A stretch of 64,000 bases of DNA from Lysinibacillus pinottii (GTDB lineage: Bacteria > Bacillota > Bacilli > Bacillales_A > Planococcaceae). The position numbers and the translations under genes were made by a program. The stretch covers positions 1-64,000 of the forward strand of contig NZ_JANTOO010000004.1 of NCBI RefSeq assembly GCF_024753545.1, written 5' to 3'. The stretch's first letter is position 1, and the number at the start of each line of letters is the position of its first letter. The notes below the pieces were generated by a model. That model saw only the letters and a program-made list of their open reading frames with translations, searched no databases and was not told where the DNA came from. This document shows positions 52,895-61,203 of the stretch, piece after piece.

Positions 52895-55099
52895 CTATAC
52901 CGCTGAAATTCGAACTGTCACTTTAAATAAATCGCCATCCACATCAATTGTCATTCGAGCTCCATGCAAATCAACAATAGATTGTGCAATGGCTAATCCA
53001 AGTCCAGACCCCTCTGTATGACGTGAAGCATCTGCACGTTTAAAACGCTCAAATAATTCCTCAGCATCTTCATTAATTTCATACTTCGCTACATTTTTCA
53101 CTGTTAATTCAGCATCGCCATCTGCTGTTCGTTTTAACGTCACATAGACGCGTGTGCCCTCTAATGCATATTTCAATACATTAACAATTAAATTATCAAT
53201 GAGTCTCCACCATTTTTGACCATCTACATAGGCATAAATAGGCTCATGCGGCATCGCCATTCGTAAATCTAAACGCGACTGAATTAAATCTTCCTTATGC
53301 TCCCCTACTGCCTGCTGAATGAGTTGTGTCAAATCTACACGACTTCGTTGCAGCTCAATATTACCACTTGCCATTTTCGATACTTCAAAAAGATCTTCAA
53401 TCAATACTTTTAAACGTTCAGATTTTTTATCAAGAATATGAATGTATTGTTGACGTTCTTCCTCTGAAAGATTAGATTTTTTCAAAAGATCTGTATAAGT
53501 AATAATGGAAGTTAACGGTGTTCGTAAATCATGACTCACATTTGTAATAAGCTCTGTTTTTAAACGTTCACTTTTAGCCTGCTCATGCATGGATGTCCGA
53601 ACGCCTTCTCGTAAATGATTAAGATTTTCCGCATGACTAGCGAGCGGGGACTTACCTTTCACCTTCACGTCACGATTCAGTCGCCCATTGGCCATATCTT
53701 TCGTATCCTTCATAATACGGTTTAAATAACCCATTCTTGATAAGAATACAATCAAGGTTGGAAACCCTACGAACATACATATGCCTAGAACAAGGACTGG
53801 GAAAGCTCCTCCCCTTAACATAGAAGCGACAAGGCTTCCTCCTCCAAAGAAGGCCGCCGCTAACATGAACAGTGCGTGCAACGCTATAGAGCGATTAATA
53901 AATAAATCCGTAAGTGAATCCCCGAGTGACCATAAATAACTGGATTTCACATTTTGCTCTAACTTTTTTATCGTATCTATTCTTGTATAAAGCCAAATTA
54001 ATTGAATAAAGAAAGCAATTCCTATAACAATTAACACACCTAATTTAAAGGCGAAATCTAGGATAGAGCGTACATAATTATATTGAAAATTGTAATCGTA
54101 AGTGTATTCAATCGATTCGAAAACAATTTGAGAAGAAATAAGATACATAAACCCAGTGATTAACAATAAGGCAACTTGAAAATCAAATTTCATCTTATTT
54201 AAAATATCTTTTTCCTTCATACCTCTGACAGTTTGCAGTACACCCTTACGACCTCTCCAAGCGAAAATTGCCGTTATTATACTAGTGAGCCATATAAAGA
54301 AATAGGTATATTGATTACGATGAAAACGATTATAATCCTGCATAACCCCTAATGATTGAACTGCTTTTTTAGAGATGGTTAAGACTCCTGTATACTCTGC
54401 TGTTTCATAAAGATTATCGACGTTCACATAAGTTTCTGTACGGTAAAAAATATCTCTTACATTATTACTAATGTTCCCTACATATAAAGGATTTCGCTCA
54501 GAATACTTTATTTTGTAGGCGCTACTTTCTGAAACATCCCCTGCACGGTATGTTTTTCCTGTTTCAGAATTCGTCAACTCATAAGACCAGTAATCATAAG
54601 ACTTTTTAAAGGTTTTCGCTTCATCCTGTGCTGCCTTTATATATTTATCGATAAGTGCTTCTTCTCCAGCAAGAATCTTTTTTCGCACATGTTCATCGTT
54701 TTCGAAATTGGCTGTAATGTCCTTAATTTTATTATCGCGTTCAGTTTCTAACTTTATTTGTAATTCTCCCGCATTGGCATCTATTGCTTCCTGAATTCGC
54801 TGTTCGTATTGTTGTTTAATATTATCGATTTGCTGTCCTAATGTACCATAATAATTACGATGCTCTTCAATTTCCGCCTGCGTAATCTCTATTTTCCCTT
54901 TCAAGTCTTCTGCCCTCGGTAAATTTATTACTAACGGCCCAAGTTCTGAAGTAAAATTATCGATTTCATGTTGGAAATTTTCTGATTCAAAATAGGACTT
55001 ACCAATATACTGATAACCTACATGCCAAAAAGTAAAGATGCCGAAAATAGTCCAAATGAGACTCATTAACACTAGTAGAGATTTCCATTTTTTCATCAT
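52895..55099 (-). CDS. Membrane sensor histidine kinase
   Basis: A 734-aa kinase. One N-terminal helix (LLVLMSLIWTIFGIFTFWHV) is followed by an extracytoplasmic domain of about 220 residues rich in charged helices (GKIEITQAEIEEHRNYYGTL), then five further helices between about 260 and 455, and a HAMP-like linker. The HisKA domain has NVSHDLRTPLTSIITYTDLL with phospho-acceptor His near 522; the ATPase domain has DNLIVNVLKYA (N box) and EGSGLGLAIAQSIVDLHGA (G box). Partner of the response regulator upstream, with a 51-aa membrane protein gene between. The large extracellular part suggests sensing of a wall or peptide signal. ATG behind GAGGAG. Confidence 0.9.
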   Translation of the reverse strand: MMKKWKSLLVLMSLIWTIFGIFTFWHVGYQYIGKSYFESENFQHEIDNFTSELGPLVINLPRAEDLKGKIEITQAEIEEHRNYYGTLGQQIDNIKQQYEQRIQEAIDANAGELQIKLETERDNKIKDITANFENDEHVRKKILAGEEALIDKYIKAAQDEAKTFKKSYDYWSYELTNSETGKTYRAGDVSESSAYKIKYSERNPLYVGNISNNVRDIFYRTETYVNVDNLYETAEYTGVLTISKKAVQSLGVMQDYNRFHRNQYTYFFIWLTSIITAIFAWRGRKGVLQTVRGMKEKDILNKMKFDFQVALLLITGFMYLISSQIVFESIEYTYDYNFQYNYVRSILDFAFKLGVLIVIGIAFFIQLIWLYTRIDTIKKLEQNVKSSYLWSLGDSLTDLFINRSIALHALFMLAAAFFGGGSLVASMLRGGAFPVLVLGICMFVGFPTLIVFLSRMGYLNRIMKDTKDMANGRLNRDVKVKGKSPLASHAENLNHLREGVRTSMHEQAKSERLKTELITNVSHDLRTPLTSIITYTDLLKKSNLSEEERQQYIHILDKKSERLKVLIEDLFEVSKMASGNIELQRSRVDLTQLIQQAVGEHKEDLIQSRLDLRMAMPHEPIYAYVDGQKWWRLIDNLIVNVLKYALEGTRVYVTLKRTADGDAELTVKNVAKYEINEDAEELFERFKRADASRHTEGSGLGLAIAQSIVDLHGARMTIDVDGDLFKVTVRISAV

Positions 55100-55114
55100 G
55101 ACTCTAACACTCCT

Positions 55115-55270
55115 CTAAAAAATTCTTTCTAATAATTGTAAAACCTCTGAGGAGCGAGAATCGACGATTTGATAAGCATAAACGCCAAAATAAATAAGTC
55201 CAACAACACCTGCAATGAACCCTGCAATAGTCATATACTTCTCTATTTTATTTTTCCATTTTATAGCCAA
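55115..55270 (-). CDS. 51-aa membrane protein encoded between regulator and kinase
   Basis: A small gene overlapping the 3' end of the response regulator by 23 bases in another frame. From TTG at 55270, nine bases after a good AAAGGTGG, it reads MAIKWKNKIEKYMTIAGFIA, then GVVGLIYFGVYAYQIV and a charged tail ending LQLLERIF. A basic N-terminus followed by one helix gives an N-in single-span protein. A start at ATG 55234 (39 aa) is possible but has only a weak ribosome site. The kinase ATG follows 16 bases after its stop. I know no family; position suggests it works with the kinase, for example as a modulator. Confidence 0.6.
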   Translation of the reverse strand: MAIKWKNKIEKYMTIAGFIAGVVGLIYFGVYAYQIVDSRSSEVLQLLERIF

Positions 55271-55940
55271 CGCCCCATACCACCTTTAGATAGCGTGGGT
55301 TTTTTGGGTCCGCTTCAATTTTTTCACGAATTTTTCGAATATGTACGGCTACAATGTTTTCAGCATTGTAGGCTTCCTCATTCCAAACTCGTTCATAAAT
55401 TTCACGAATCGAAAAAACACGCCCTGCATTTTTCATTAATAATTCCGTAATTTTATATTCTATTGGTGTTAGTCGAACTGGTTCTCCTTCTAAAATGATC
55501 TCTTTAGCATCTTCATCAAGAATAAGTCCGTCAATTTCTACTTTTGTTGCACCTTCACTATACGTTCCTAGTTGTACATAGCGTCTAAGCTGTGATTTCA
55601 CCCGCGCTAATAATTCTAATGGATGGAATGGCTTTGTTACATAATCATCCGCGCCTACCGATAGTCCATGAATTTTATCGCCATCCTCTGCCTTTGCACT
55701 AAGCATAATAATAGGAATATTGCGCTCTGCTCTAATTTTAAATGTCGCAGTAATCCCATCCATATTGGGCATCATTATATCTAAAATGATTAAATGTACT
55801 TCATTGTTTTCTAGCTTGTCTAATGCTTCTAAGCCGTCTGCAGCTTTAATAACATTGTAGCCTTCATTTTTCAAATAAATTTCTATACCATCACGAATAT
55901 CTTGATCGTCGTCTGTAACAAGAACTGTTAGTTTCGTCAT
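55248..55940 (-). CDS. OmpR/PhoB-family response regulator
   Basis: A 230-aa regulator. The receiver has the acidic pair in VTDDDQDIRDGIEIYL, the phospho-acceptor Asp54 in HLIILDIMMPNMDG, and K in GADDYVTKPFHPLELLARVK. The C-terminal winged helix has RLTPIEYKITELLMKNAGRV and AENIVAVHIRKIREKIEADP with the end VWGVGYKMEK. Start taken at MTKLTVLVTDDD, seven bases after GAGGTG; an upstream in-frame extension has no ribosome site. First gene of the operon with the small membrane protein and the kinase. Confidence 0.92.
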   Translation of the reverse strand: MTKLTVLVTDDDQDIRDGIEIYLKNEGYNVIKAADGLEALDKLENNEVHLIILDIMMPNMDGITATFKIRAERNIPIIMLSAKAEDGDKIHGLSVGADDYVTKPFHPLELLARVKSQLRRYVQLGTYSEGATKVEIDGLILDEDAKEIILEGEPVRLTPIEYKITELLMKNAGRVFSIREIYERVWNEEAYNAENIVAVHIRKIREKIEADPKNPRYLKVVWGVGYKMEK

Positions 55941-56016
55941 GATAGACACCTCGCTCTCAAATATAAGTGTACCTTTCAAATCTTAAAAACCAGCTAGTAA
56001 AAAAATGAAGAATTTC

Positions 56017-56895
56017 TTAAGGTTTCAGCTTATTATGAAGCCTGCTTTGCCTCCCACCTATTGTCAATACAACAATGCCGCCTAATAGCATTGCTACACC
56101 TAACCAGGACAATCCACTGAATTGTTCCCCAACTAGAAAAACGCCAAGAATTGCGGCTGTCAATGGCTCAGCTAACGATAGAGTGACAGCTGTTGATGAA
56201 TTTATTTTTTGCAAACCGTTCAAGAACAATAAATAAGCTACACTTGTACACATAATTCCCATAAATAATATCGTCCATAGATTTTGCATATTTTCTAACC
56301 AGGTAAACCCATTAGAGAGTGAAAAAGGGAATAAAAATAAAGTACAAAGGGAAAATGTCATAGCAACTGCTGGTAACGCATCTTCCTGCGCCATTAATTT
56401 CTTGCTAATATTTGTATAAAACGCAAAAGATAACCCTGCACAAAGCGCTAAACCAAAGCCACTCGCTTGTACAGTTTCTTCTCCATTATTAATAAATAAT
56501 AAAAAACAGCCGATGATTGCCATCAATGTAGCTAGGCCCCAAATACCAGACGGTCGATTTTTCCATATCAACCATTCAATAATGCCTGAAAATACTGGTG
56601 CACTTCCAATGGTCGCAACAGTTCCAACCGCTACACCTGTTAGACGAATAGATGAAAAGAAAAGACCTTGGAAAAGAGCAATACTTGCCGCAGCTAAAAT
56701 CGTCCATTTCCATGACCAATTTAGGAAATTAATTTTACGGAAAATAATTGTAATAGCTAAGAGGAGCCCACCACCAATGGCAGAACGAATAGTGGCGACT
56801 GCAATCGGAGATACATTATTATCTAAAAATGTTTGGGCAGTTCCTGTCATTCCCCATAAAATAGCTGCTAACAATACAAACAATGGATTTAACAT
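56017..56895 (-). CDS. EamA/DMT-family membrane transporter
   Basis: A 292-aa transporter with ten membrane helices in two EamA repeats. LFVLLAAILWGMTGTAQTFL begins repeat 1, GFGLALCAGLSFAFYTNISK repeat 2, and TAVTLSLAEPLTAAILGVFL is the conserved glutamate-proline segment. It is a distant paralog of the protein at 33060-33953. Substrate unknown; amino-acid or metabolite export is usual. GGCGGAGGGG precedes the ATG. Single gene downstream of the two-component operon's promoter side. Confidence 0.88.
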   Translation of the reverse strand: MLNPLFVLLAAILWGMTGTAQTFLDNNVSPIAVATIRSAIGGGLLLAITIIFRKINFLNWSWKWTILAAASIALFQGLFFSSIRLTGVAVGTVATIGSAPVFSGIIEWLIWKNRPSGIWGLATLMAIIGCFLLFINNGEETVQASGFGLALCAGLSFAFYTNISKKLMAQEDALPAVAMTFSLCTLFLFPFSLSNGFTWLENMQNLWTILFMGIMCTSVAYLLFLNGLQKINSSTAVTLSLAEPLTAAILGVFLVGEQFSGLSWLGVAMLLGGIVVLTIGGRQSRLHNKLKP

Positions 56896-57042
56896 GTAGA
56901 CCCCTCCGCCTTATTCCTTCTTCCATACTTATCATACATATTTATCCAAAATCAAACAATTAACATTTTTACTATTTTCATTCACCAAGTATGCATTCGG
57001 TTAAATGAACGTTATAATAAATACAGTTAAAGGAGCGATTGT

Positions 57043-57273
57043 ATGTACAAAACAATTGAAGAAACAGCTATTGAACTAGGTATGTCTAAAGAACAGATAT
57101 TACGCCTAGTCTATGAGGGACGCATCCGTTCCGTTTTCGATGGAAATATGATTCTCATAAATAGTGGGCAATTTAGTACGTATTTTAATCAATTGGAGCG
57201 TATTAAAGAGGAAATCGAAATATGGAGATCTACTCCCATACCAGAGGATATTGACGTAAAAGACGAGGATTAA
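57043..57273 (+). CDS. Small excisionase-like helix-turn-helix protein
   Basis: A 76-aa protein with a MerR/Xis-type N-terminal winged helix: TIEETAIELGMSKEQILRLV is the HTH and EGRIRSVFDGNMILINSGQF the wing. The remaining residues (LERIKEEIEIWRSTPIPEDI) form a helix and acidic tail. Chromosomal proteins of this kind are often annotated as DNA-binding; no phage or recombinase gene is near, so a role in excision is unlikely. AAAGGAGCG precedes the ATG. Single gene, convergent with hom. Confidence 0.75.
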   Translation: MYKTIEETAIELGMSKEQILRLVYEGRIRSVFDGNMILINSGQFSTYFNQLERIKEEIEIWRSTPIPEDIDVKDED

Positions 57274-57318
57274 AAAGCCCACCATTCAAACAATAGAATA
57301 TTGTTGAATGGCGGGTTA
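57274..57318 (-). terminator. Terminator of hom
   Basis: On the minus strand ACCCGCCATTCAACAATA pairs, with small mismatches, with TATTGTTTGAATGGTGGGCT and is followed by T5. Confidence 0.8.
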
Positions 57319-57338
57319 ACTTTATAAAACAGTAATTA

Positions 57339-58325
57339 TTAAATCGTTACAACAAACCCTGCCCTTTTCCCGATGATTTCAGCATAATCTTCTACCATCA
57401 CACTTGCTGTTGGGTACATTCCAGCACCAGGACCTACTAGGGTTAAAGTGCCAATATAATTAGTTTCTAGTGCAACTGCATTGAACACATCATCGACTGG
57501 ATAAAGTGGATGTTCTTTATCAACCAGTTGTGGACCAACCTTTGCTACAATTTTCCCACTAGCTAGTTTTTCTACCTCAGCTACATGACGGTAACGTAGA
57601 CCCTTTTCACATGCTTCATGAACTTGCGAAGCTGATATACTATCTATGCCAATCACTTCTACATCCGCCCAATCAGGTTGTTCTCCAAATGCCAAGGCAC
57701 TTAAAATCATTAACTTTTTAAAGGCATCTTGACCAGAAATATCATTATACGGATCTGCCTCTGCATAACCTAAACTTTGTGCTTCTTTTAAAGCTGTTTC
57801 AAATGACCAGCCCTCCGCTCGCATTTTGGTTAAAATATAATTACACGTACCATTTAAAACACCTTGTATACGACTTACGTCATTAACAAGTAATATATTT
57901 TTCATCGTTTTAATAACAGGTACTCCTCCAGCAGTTGTAGCCTCAAAACCTACAAAAACACCATTTGCTTTTGCAAGCTCTTGTAACTCTAATCCACGCT
58001 TTGCAAACATGACTTTGTTGGCAGTAATAACATGGCATTTATGCTCTACTGCTCGCTTTAAATAGCTATACGCAGGCTCTTCGTTCACAATTGCTTCGAA
58101 TATTACTTGCATACCTGGTTCAGCCAAAACATCATCCATGCTTGTAGTCATTAAATGTGCTGTGCCTGGGACACGTTCGCGACTAGCATCTGTTACTAAA
58201 ATCTTCGCTACTTCCAACTCAATACCTAATTTATTTTTAAGGTCTTCTCGCTTTTCCTTTAATATATGATAGATCCCTTGACCTACCGTTCCAAATCCTA
58301 AAATCGCTGCCTTTATAGTTGCCAT
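57339..58325 (-). CDS. hom: Homoserine dehydrogenase, short form without ACT domain
   Basis: A 328-aa enzyme that reduces aspartate semialdehyde to homoserine for threonine and methionine. KAAILGFGTVGQGIYHILKE is the NAD(P) loop; HVITANKVMFAKRGLELQEL contains the catalytic lysine region, and GFEATTAGGVPVIKTMKNIL, GVLNGTCNYILTKM and GYAEADPYNDISGQDAFKKL the substrate site. The protein ends at ASVMVEDYAEIIGKRAGF, so it lacks the C-terminal ACT domain of the roughly 430-aa B. subtilis enzyme and should miss that route of threonine feedback. ATG 58325 lies 11 bases after GGAGG; a TTG overlaps the site. No thrC or thrB follows. The leader is structured. Confidence 0.92.
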   Translation of the reverse strand: MATIKAAILGFGTVGQGIYHILKEKREDLKNKLGIELEVAKILVTDASRERVPGTAHLMTTSMDDVLAEPGMQVIFEAIVNEEPAYSYLKRAVEHKCHVITANKVMFAKRGLELQELAKANGVFVGFEATTAGGVPVIKTMKNILLVNDVSRIQGVLNGTCNYILTKMRAEGWSFETALKEAQSLGYAEADPYNDISGQDAFKKLMILSALAFGEQPDWADVEVIGIDSISASQVHEACEKGLRYRHVAEVEKLASGKIVAKVGPQLVDKEHPLYPVDDVFNAVALETNYIGTLTLVGPGAGMYPTASVMVEDYAEIIGKRAGFVVTI

Positions 58326-58380
58326 TCTTATTATTCCCTCCAACTTACATTCCGCAGTTTCATCAAGCCAATCTCTCCAT

Positions 58381-58441
58381 GGGGTTGTGTCAAATTGATT
58401 GACACCAACCGCAGGCCTTAGCCACCCCTTATTTTCGGGGT
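58381..58441 (-). promoter_or_regulatory. Structured 5' leader of hom, unassigned
   Basis: On the minus strand ACCCC (58437-58441) pairs with GGGGT (58424-58428). Further on, GGTTGGTGTCAA pairs with TTGACACAACC in a long hairpin (58383-58410). The GGGG at 58425-58428 can pair instead with CCCC at 58381-58384, closing the second hairpin and opening the first. The ribosome site of hom is 40 bases downstream. Two alternative folds in a biosynthetic gene leader suggest regulation; it lacks the S-box core and a T-box sequence. Confidence 0.4.
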
Positions 58442-58740
58442 AAATTTTGTTATTCAGTACATGTTAGAACAAATACAAATTCAAATAATTCGAAATTTAA
58501 CTTAAAGAAAATTGTAACGTATATATATACTTTACACAAGAAAAATCTTTCTAGGAAGGACATTTGTTTTCCCTAGACGTGCAAAGGAAATCGTTTTCAT
58601 TCCCTTTACTATACGTTTTTTAAGTTTTTCGATAAGATTTGAACAAATATTGACTCTTTGCATTCAAATTATGATGTCTTTCTTCTATTATATATGTATG
58701 TTCAGACACCCATAAACCAGCTAAATAATCAAACCCTATA
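58442..58740. other. Upstream region of hom
   Basis: AT-rich, no open frame with a start signal. A TCTAGG/CCTAGA dyad occurs near 58550-58582. The hom promoter must lie here or just downstream but could not be fixed. Confidence 0.4.
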
Positions 58741-58778
58741 AAAAAAGCTCATTCCCTGTAGCAGCAGAGAATGAGCTT
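58741..58778 (-). terminator. Terminator of the Panacea-like gene
   Basis: AAGCTCATTC and GAATGAGCTT form a perfect 10-base stem; the minus strand continues with T6. Confidence 0.85.
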
Positions 58779-58796
58779 AAATATATGAGGGATTTT

Positions 58797-59183
58797 TTAG
58801 CTCGCTTTTGAAAGCAATTGATAACGATATTGTTTTAAAGCTTGTTGAACAATACAAATTTCTTCTTCTGTAAAATTTGGTATTGCATACGTACGTTCCA
58901 CTAATTGAAATGTACCATATTTCAAATAAAATTCTGTTGCTGGAAGCTGGATGTGGCTCACACCATACTTCTCATATATCTCATAAACTTCCTTAACCAT
59001 AAAGCCATTATCATCTGTGCATACCTGTTCCTGATACGCTGAATGACCAAAAATTTGTTGCCATTTACGTTCTACTAATGTAAGGATGTGTTGAATGGAT
59101 TGGTTGTTGACAAATACATGGCCTTCATTTAGTTCATAAATTAAATAAGATGCAATGTTTTGCGCACTATAGACATTACCCAT
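58797..59183 (-). CDS. Panacea/DUF4065-like (SocA-type) domain protein
   Basis: A 128-aa soluble protein. MGNVYSAQNIASYLIYELNE fits the opening helix of the Panacea domain, SIQHILTLVERKWQQIFGHS the second helix, and NGFMVKEVYEIYEKYG the family hallmark 'G-P-V-x-x-E-V-Y-x-x-Y-x-x-Y-G', with G-P-V read here as G-F-M-V. Panacea domains serve as antitoxins or proteolysis adaptors, usually beside a toxin gene or a DNA-binding domain. Neither is present here: both sides are intergenic regions of over 300 bases. ATG 59183 is behind AAAGGAG. The family call is by motif only. Confidence 0.5.
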   Translation of the reverse strand: MGNVYSAQNIASYLIYELNEGHVFVNNQSIQHILTLVERKWQQIFGHSAYQEQVCTDDNGFMVKEVYEIYEKYGVSHIQLPATEFYLKYGTFQLVERTYAIPNFTEEEICIVQQALKQYRYQLLSKAS

Positions 59184-59512
59184 TTTAAACACTCCTTTAT
59201 CATTAGTTTTTTGAAGAGTAGCCACTGGCTATGTAACTACTCTCCTATCTATTCAAAAGTGGGGGAGCACTTATGAAAACAGTTACCTTTTCCAAGAGGT
59301 TTTTCCGTACACTTAACTTATTTCCAAGTATATAACAAGGTTTTAACAAAGTCAATAATGCATATAAAAATACTTGGTATTATTTTTTGAAAGGTTCTGA
59401 CAATGAACGGGTGCAATAATTGGTGGATGTAGCAACGTTTAACATATACCAAATGAGGCTATTCGAATGAGAAAATACGTAAACGCTACAACATTCACCG
59501 CTCTATTCTAAA
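59184..59512. other. Intergenic region, no gene seen
   Basis: About 330 bases between metY and the Panacea-like gene. No convincing terminator hairpin after metY and no open frame with a start signal. Confidence 0.5.
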
Positions 59513-60817
59513 TTAAGCTTCTATTGTTTGTTCAGCTACTGCTGTTGCCTGAGTAATAGCCTGCTCTAAATCTGCAATGATGTCCTCCACTGCCTCTAAA
59601 CCGATTGATAGGCGAATGAGCGATTCGGTTACACCAGCTTGAATTAGTTCATCTGCTGATAATTGTTGGTGCGTAGTAGATGCTGGATGGATAATTAGCG
59701 ACTTAGCATCACCTACATTTGCCACATGTGAAAACAGCTTTACATGATCAATAAGCTTTCGTCCTGCTTCACGTCCACCTTTAATGCCAAAGGTAAGCAC
59801 TGAACCGAAGCCATTTTTTAAATATTTTTTCGCCAACTCATGTGTTGGAAAATCTTCAAGGCCATTATAATTTACATACTCCACAGATGGGTGGTTGCGT
59901 AAATATTCAGCTACAGCTAAAGCATTTTCATTATGTTTAGGGATACGCAAATGAAGCGTCTCTAAACCTTGTAATAGATTGAAAGCTGCATCTGCACTTA
60001 ATGTTGGGCCAAAATCACGTAACAACTGTACACGTAGCTTTGTAGCAAAAGCTGCAGAGGCTGTATCGATTCCATAGCGTAAACCATGGTAAGAAGCGTC
60101 CGGCTCTGTAAAGCCTGGGAATCGACCACTAGTCCAATCAAACTTACCAGCGTCTACAACAACACCACCTAAAGTTGTACCATGACCACCTATCCATTTA
60201 GTTGCTGAGTGAACTACCACATCTGCACCATAATCAATAGGTGTGGAACCATAAGGAGAAGCAAATGTACTATCAATAATTAATGGCAAGCTGTGGTCAT
60301 GTGCTATCTTAGCTACTGCTTCAATATCTAAAACCTTTAAGCTTGGGTTACCGTAAATTTCAGCGAAGACAGCTTTTGTTTTATCGGTAATGGCAGCCTT
60401 AAAATTTTCTGGGTTTGTTTCATCTACAAAAATCGTTTTAATACCATAGTTTGGTAATGTATTAGCGAATAAATTATACGTACCACCATATAAAGAACTA
60501 GCAGCTACAATTTCATCACCTGCTCTAGCTAAATTTAAAATAGAAAATGCAATAGCTGCTGCACCAGATGAAAGTGCTACTGCTGCTGTTCCACCTTCTA
60601 GTAAAGCCACACGCTTTTCAAAAACATCCACTGTCGGATTCGTAATTCGTGTGTAAATGTTTCCAGCTTCCTCTAAGGCAAAAAGACGTTGCGCATGAGC
60701 AGTGTCTTTAAAAACGAAAGCAGTTGAACGGTAGACAGGAACTGTTCTAGAACCTGTCACAGGGTCTGGCTCTTGACCACCATGTAACAGCAGTGTTTCT
60801 GGTTTAAAATTTGTCAT
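59513..60817 (-). CDS. metY: O-acetylhomoserine sulfhydrylase (MetY type)
   Basis: A 434-aa PLP enzyme that joins O-acetylhomoserine with sulfide to form homocysteine. LLHGGQEPDPVTGSRTVPVY and YTRITNPTVDVFEKRVALLE are the typical start; the PLP lysine is in VVHSATKWIGGHGTTLGGVV. The C-terminus HVANVGDAKSLIIHPASTTH, with LSADELIQAGVTESLIRLSI, is the MetY/Cys-Met class signature. The length of about 430 separates it from MetB/MetC (about 380). It is transcribed behind a SAM-I riboswitch, so it is shut off when S-adenosylmethionine is plentiful. GGAGG precedes the ATG. Confidence 0.95.
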   Translation of the reverse strand: MTNFKPETLLLHGGQEPDPVTGSRTVPVYRSTAFVFKDTAHAQRLFALEEAGNIYTRITNPTVDVFEKRVALLEGGTAAVALSSGAAAIAFSILNLARAGDEIVAASSLYGGTYNLFANTLPNYGIKTIFVDETNPENFKAAITDKTKAVFAEIYGNPSLKVLDIEAVAKIAHDHSLPLIIDSTFASPYGSTPIDYGADVVVHSATKWIGGHGTTLGGVVVDAGKFDWTSGRFPGFTEPDASYHGLRYGIDTASAAFATKLRVQLLRDFGPTLSADAAFNLLQGLETLHLRIPKHNENALAVAEYLRNHPSVEYVNYNGLEDFPTHELAKKYLKNGFGSVLTFGIKGGREAGRKLIDHVKLFSHVANVGDAKSLIIHPASTTHQQLSADELIQAGVTESLIRLSIGLEAVEDIIADLEQAITQATAVAEQTIEA

Positions 60818-60883
60818 TGTGTACCTCCATTTGGTTATTTTTTTTACGATGGTACCGGAGATGAGGAGGATTTTTCTGTAGAA

Positions 60884-61050
60884 AACAAAAACCCTCTTCA
60901 GCTAAGAAGAGGGTTGCGGTTGCAAGTTTTCCTCCCCTTATCTGCCAGATCCAAGTAAGAATCTGTAGGAATTAGCACCTTAGTAAGTTCATCACCTACT
61001 GGTTGCCGGGCATCATAGGGCCTATCCCTCCGCCGCTCTTGATAAGAGTA
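60884..61050 (-). promoter_or_regulatory. SAM-I (S-box) riboswitch with terminator
   Basis: On the minus strand P1 is CTCTTATC (61041-61048) with GATAAGGGGAG (60931-60941). Inside it are the S-box core GCGGCGGAGGGATAGGCCC, GATGCCCGGCAACC, and AAGGTGCTAATTCCTAC. After the aptamer an intrinsic terminator follows (AACCCTCTTC ... GAAGAGGGTT, 60890-60916, with T-run). It lies 70 bases upstream of metY and would terminate transcription when SAM is bound. Confidence 0.97.
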
Positions 61051-61203
61051 TGAGATTCAATTTCCATCGTTGTTACAAAGTATAAGCATAGAGTTTTTTT
61101 CTGTCAACATCTAAATTTTATTTTTTCCGAAACTTCTGTCTGCTCTTTTACGTAATATGAACGCATACACTATTTTAGAAAAAAATTTGAAAGGAGTATT
61201 TTT

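Noticed and set aside
56513..56899. 128-aa plus-strand frame opposite the second EamA gene
   Set aside because: Shadow of a clear transporter gene; no start signal and no recognisable domain.
57043..57273. Prophage or integrative element marked by the excisionase-like protein
   Set aside because: No integrase, attachment-site repeat or phage gene lies nearby; neighbours are ordinary metabolic genes.
58345..58441. SAM-I riboswitch upstream of hom
   Set aside because: GGTGGCTAAGG and TTGATGAAACTGC look vaguely like S-box pieces, but they are in the wrong order, and P1 and the GGCAACC core are missing. The real S-box of this window is at 60884-61050.
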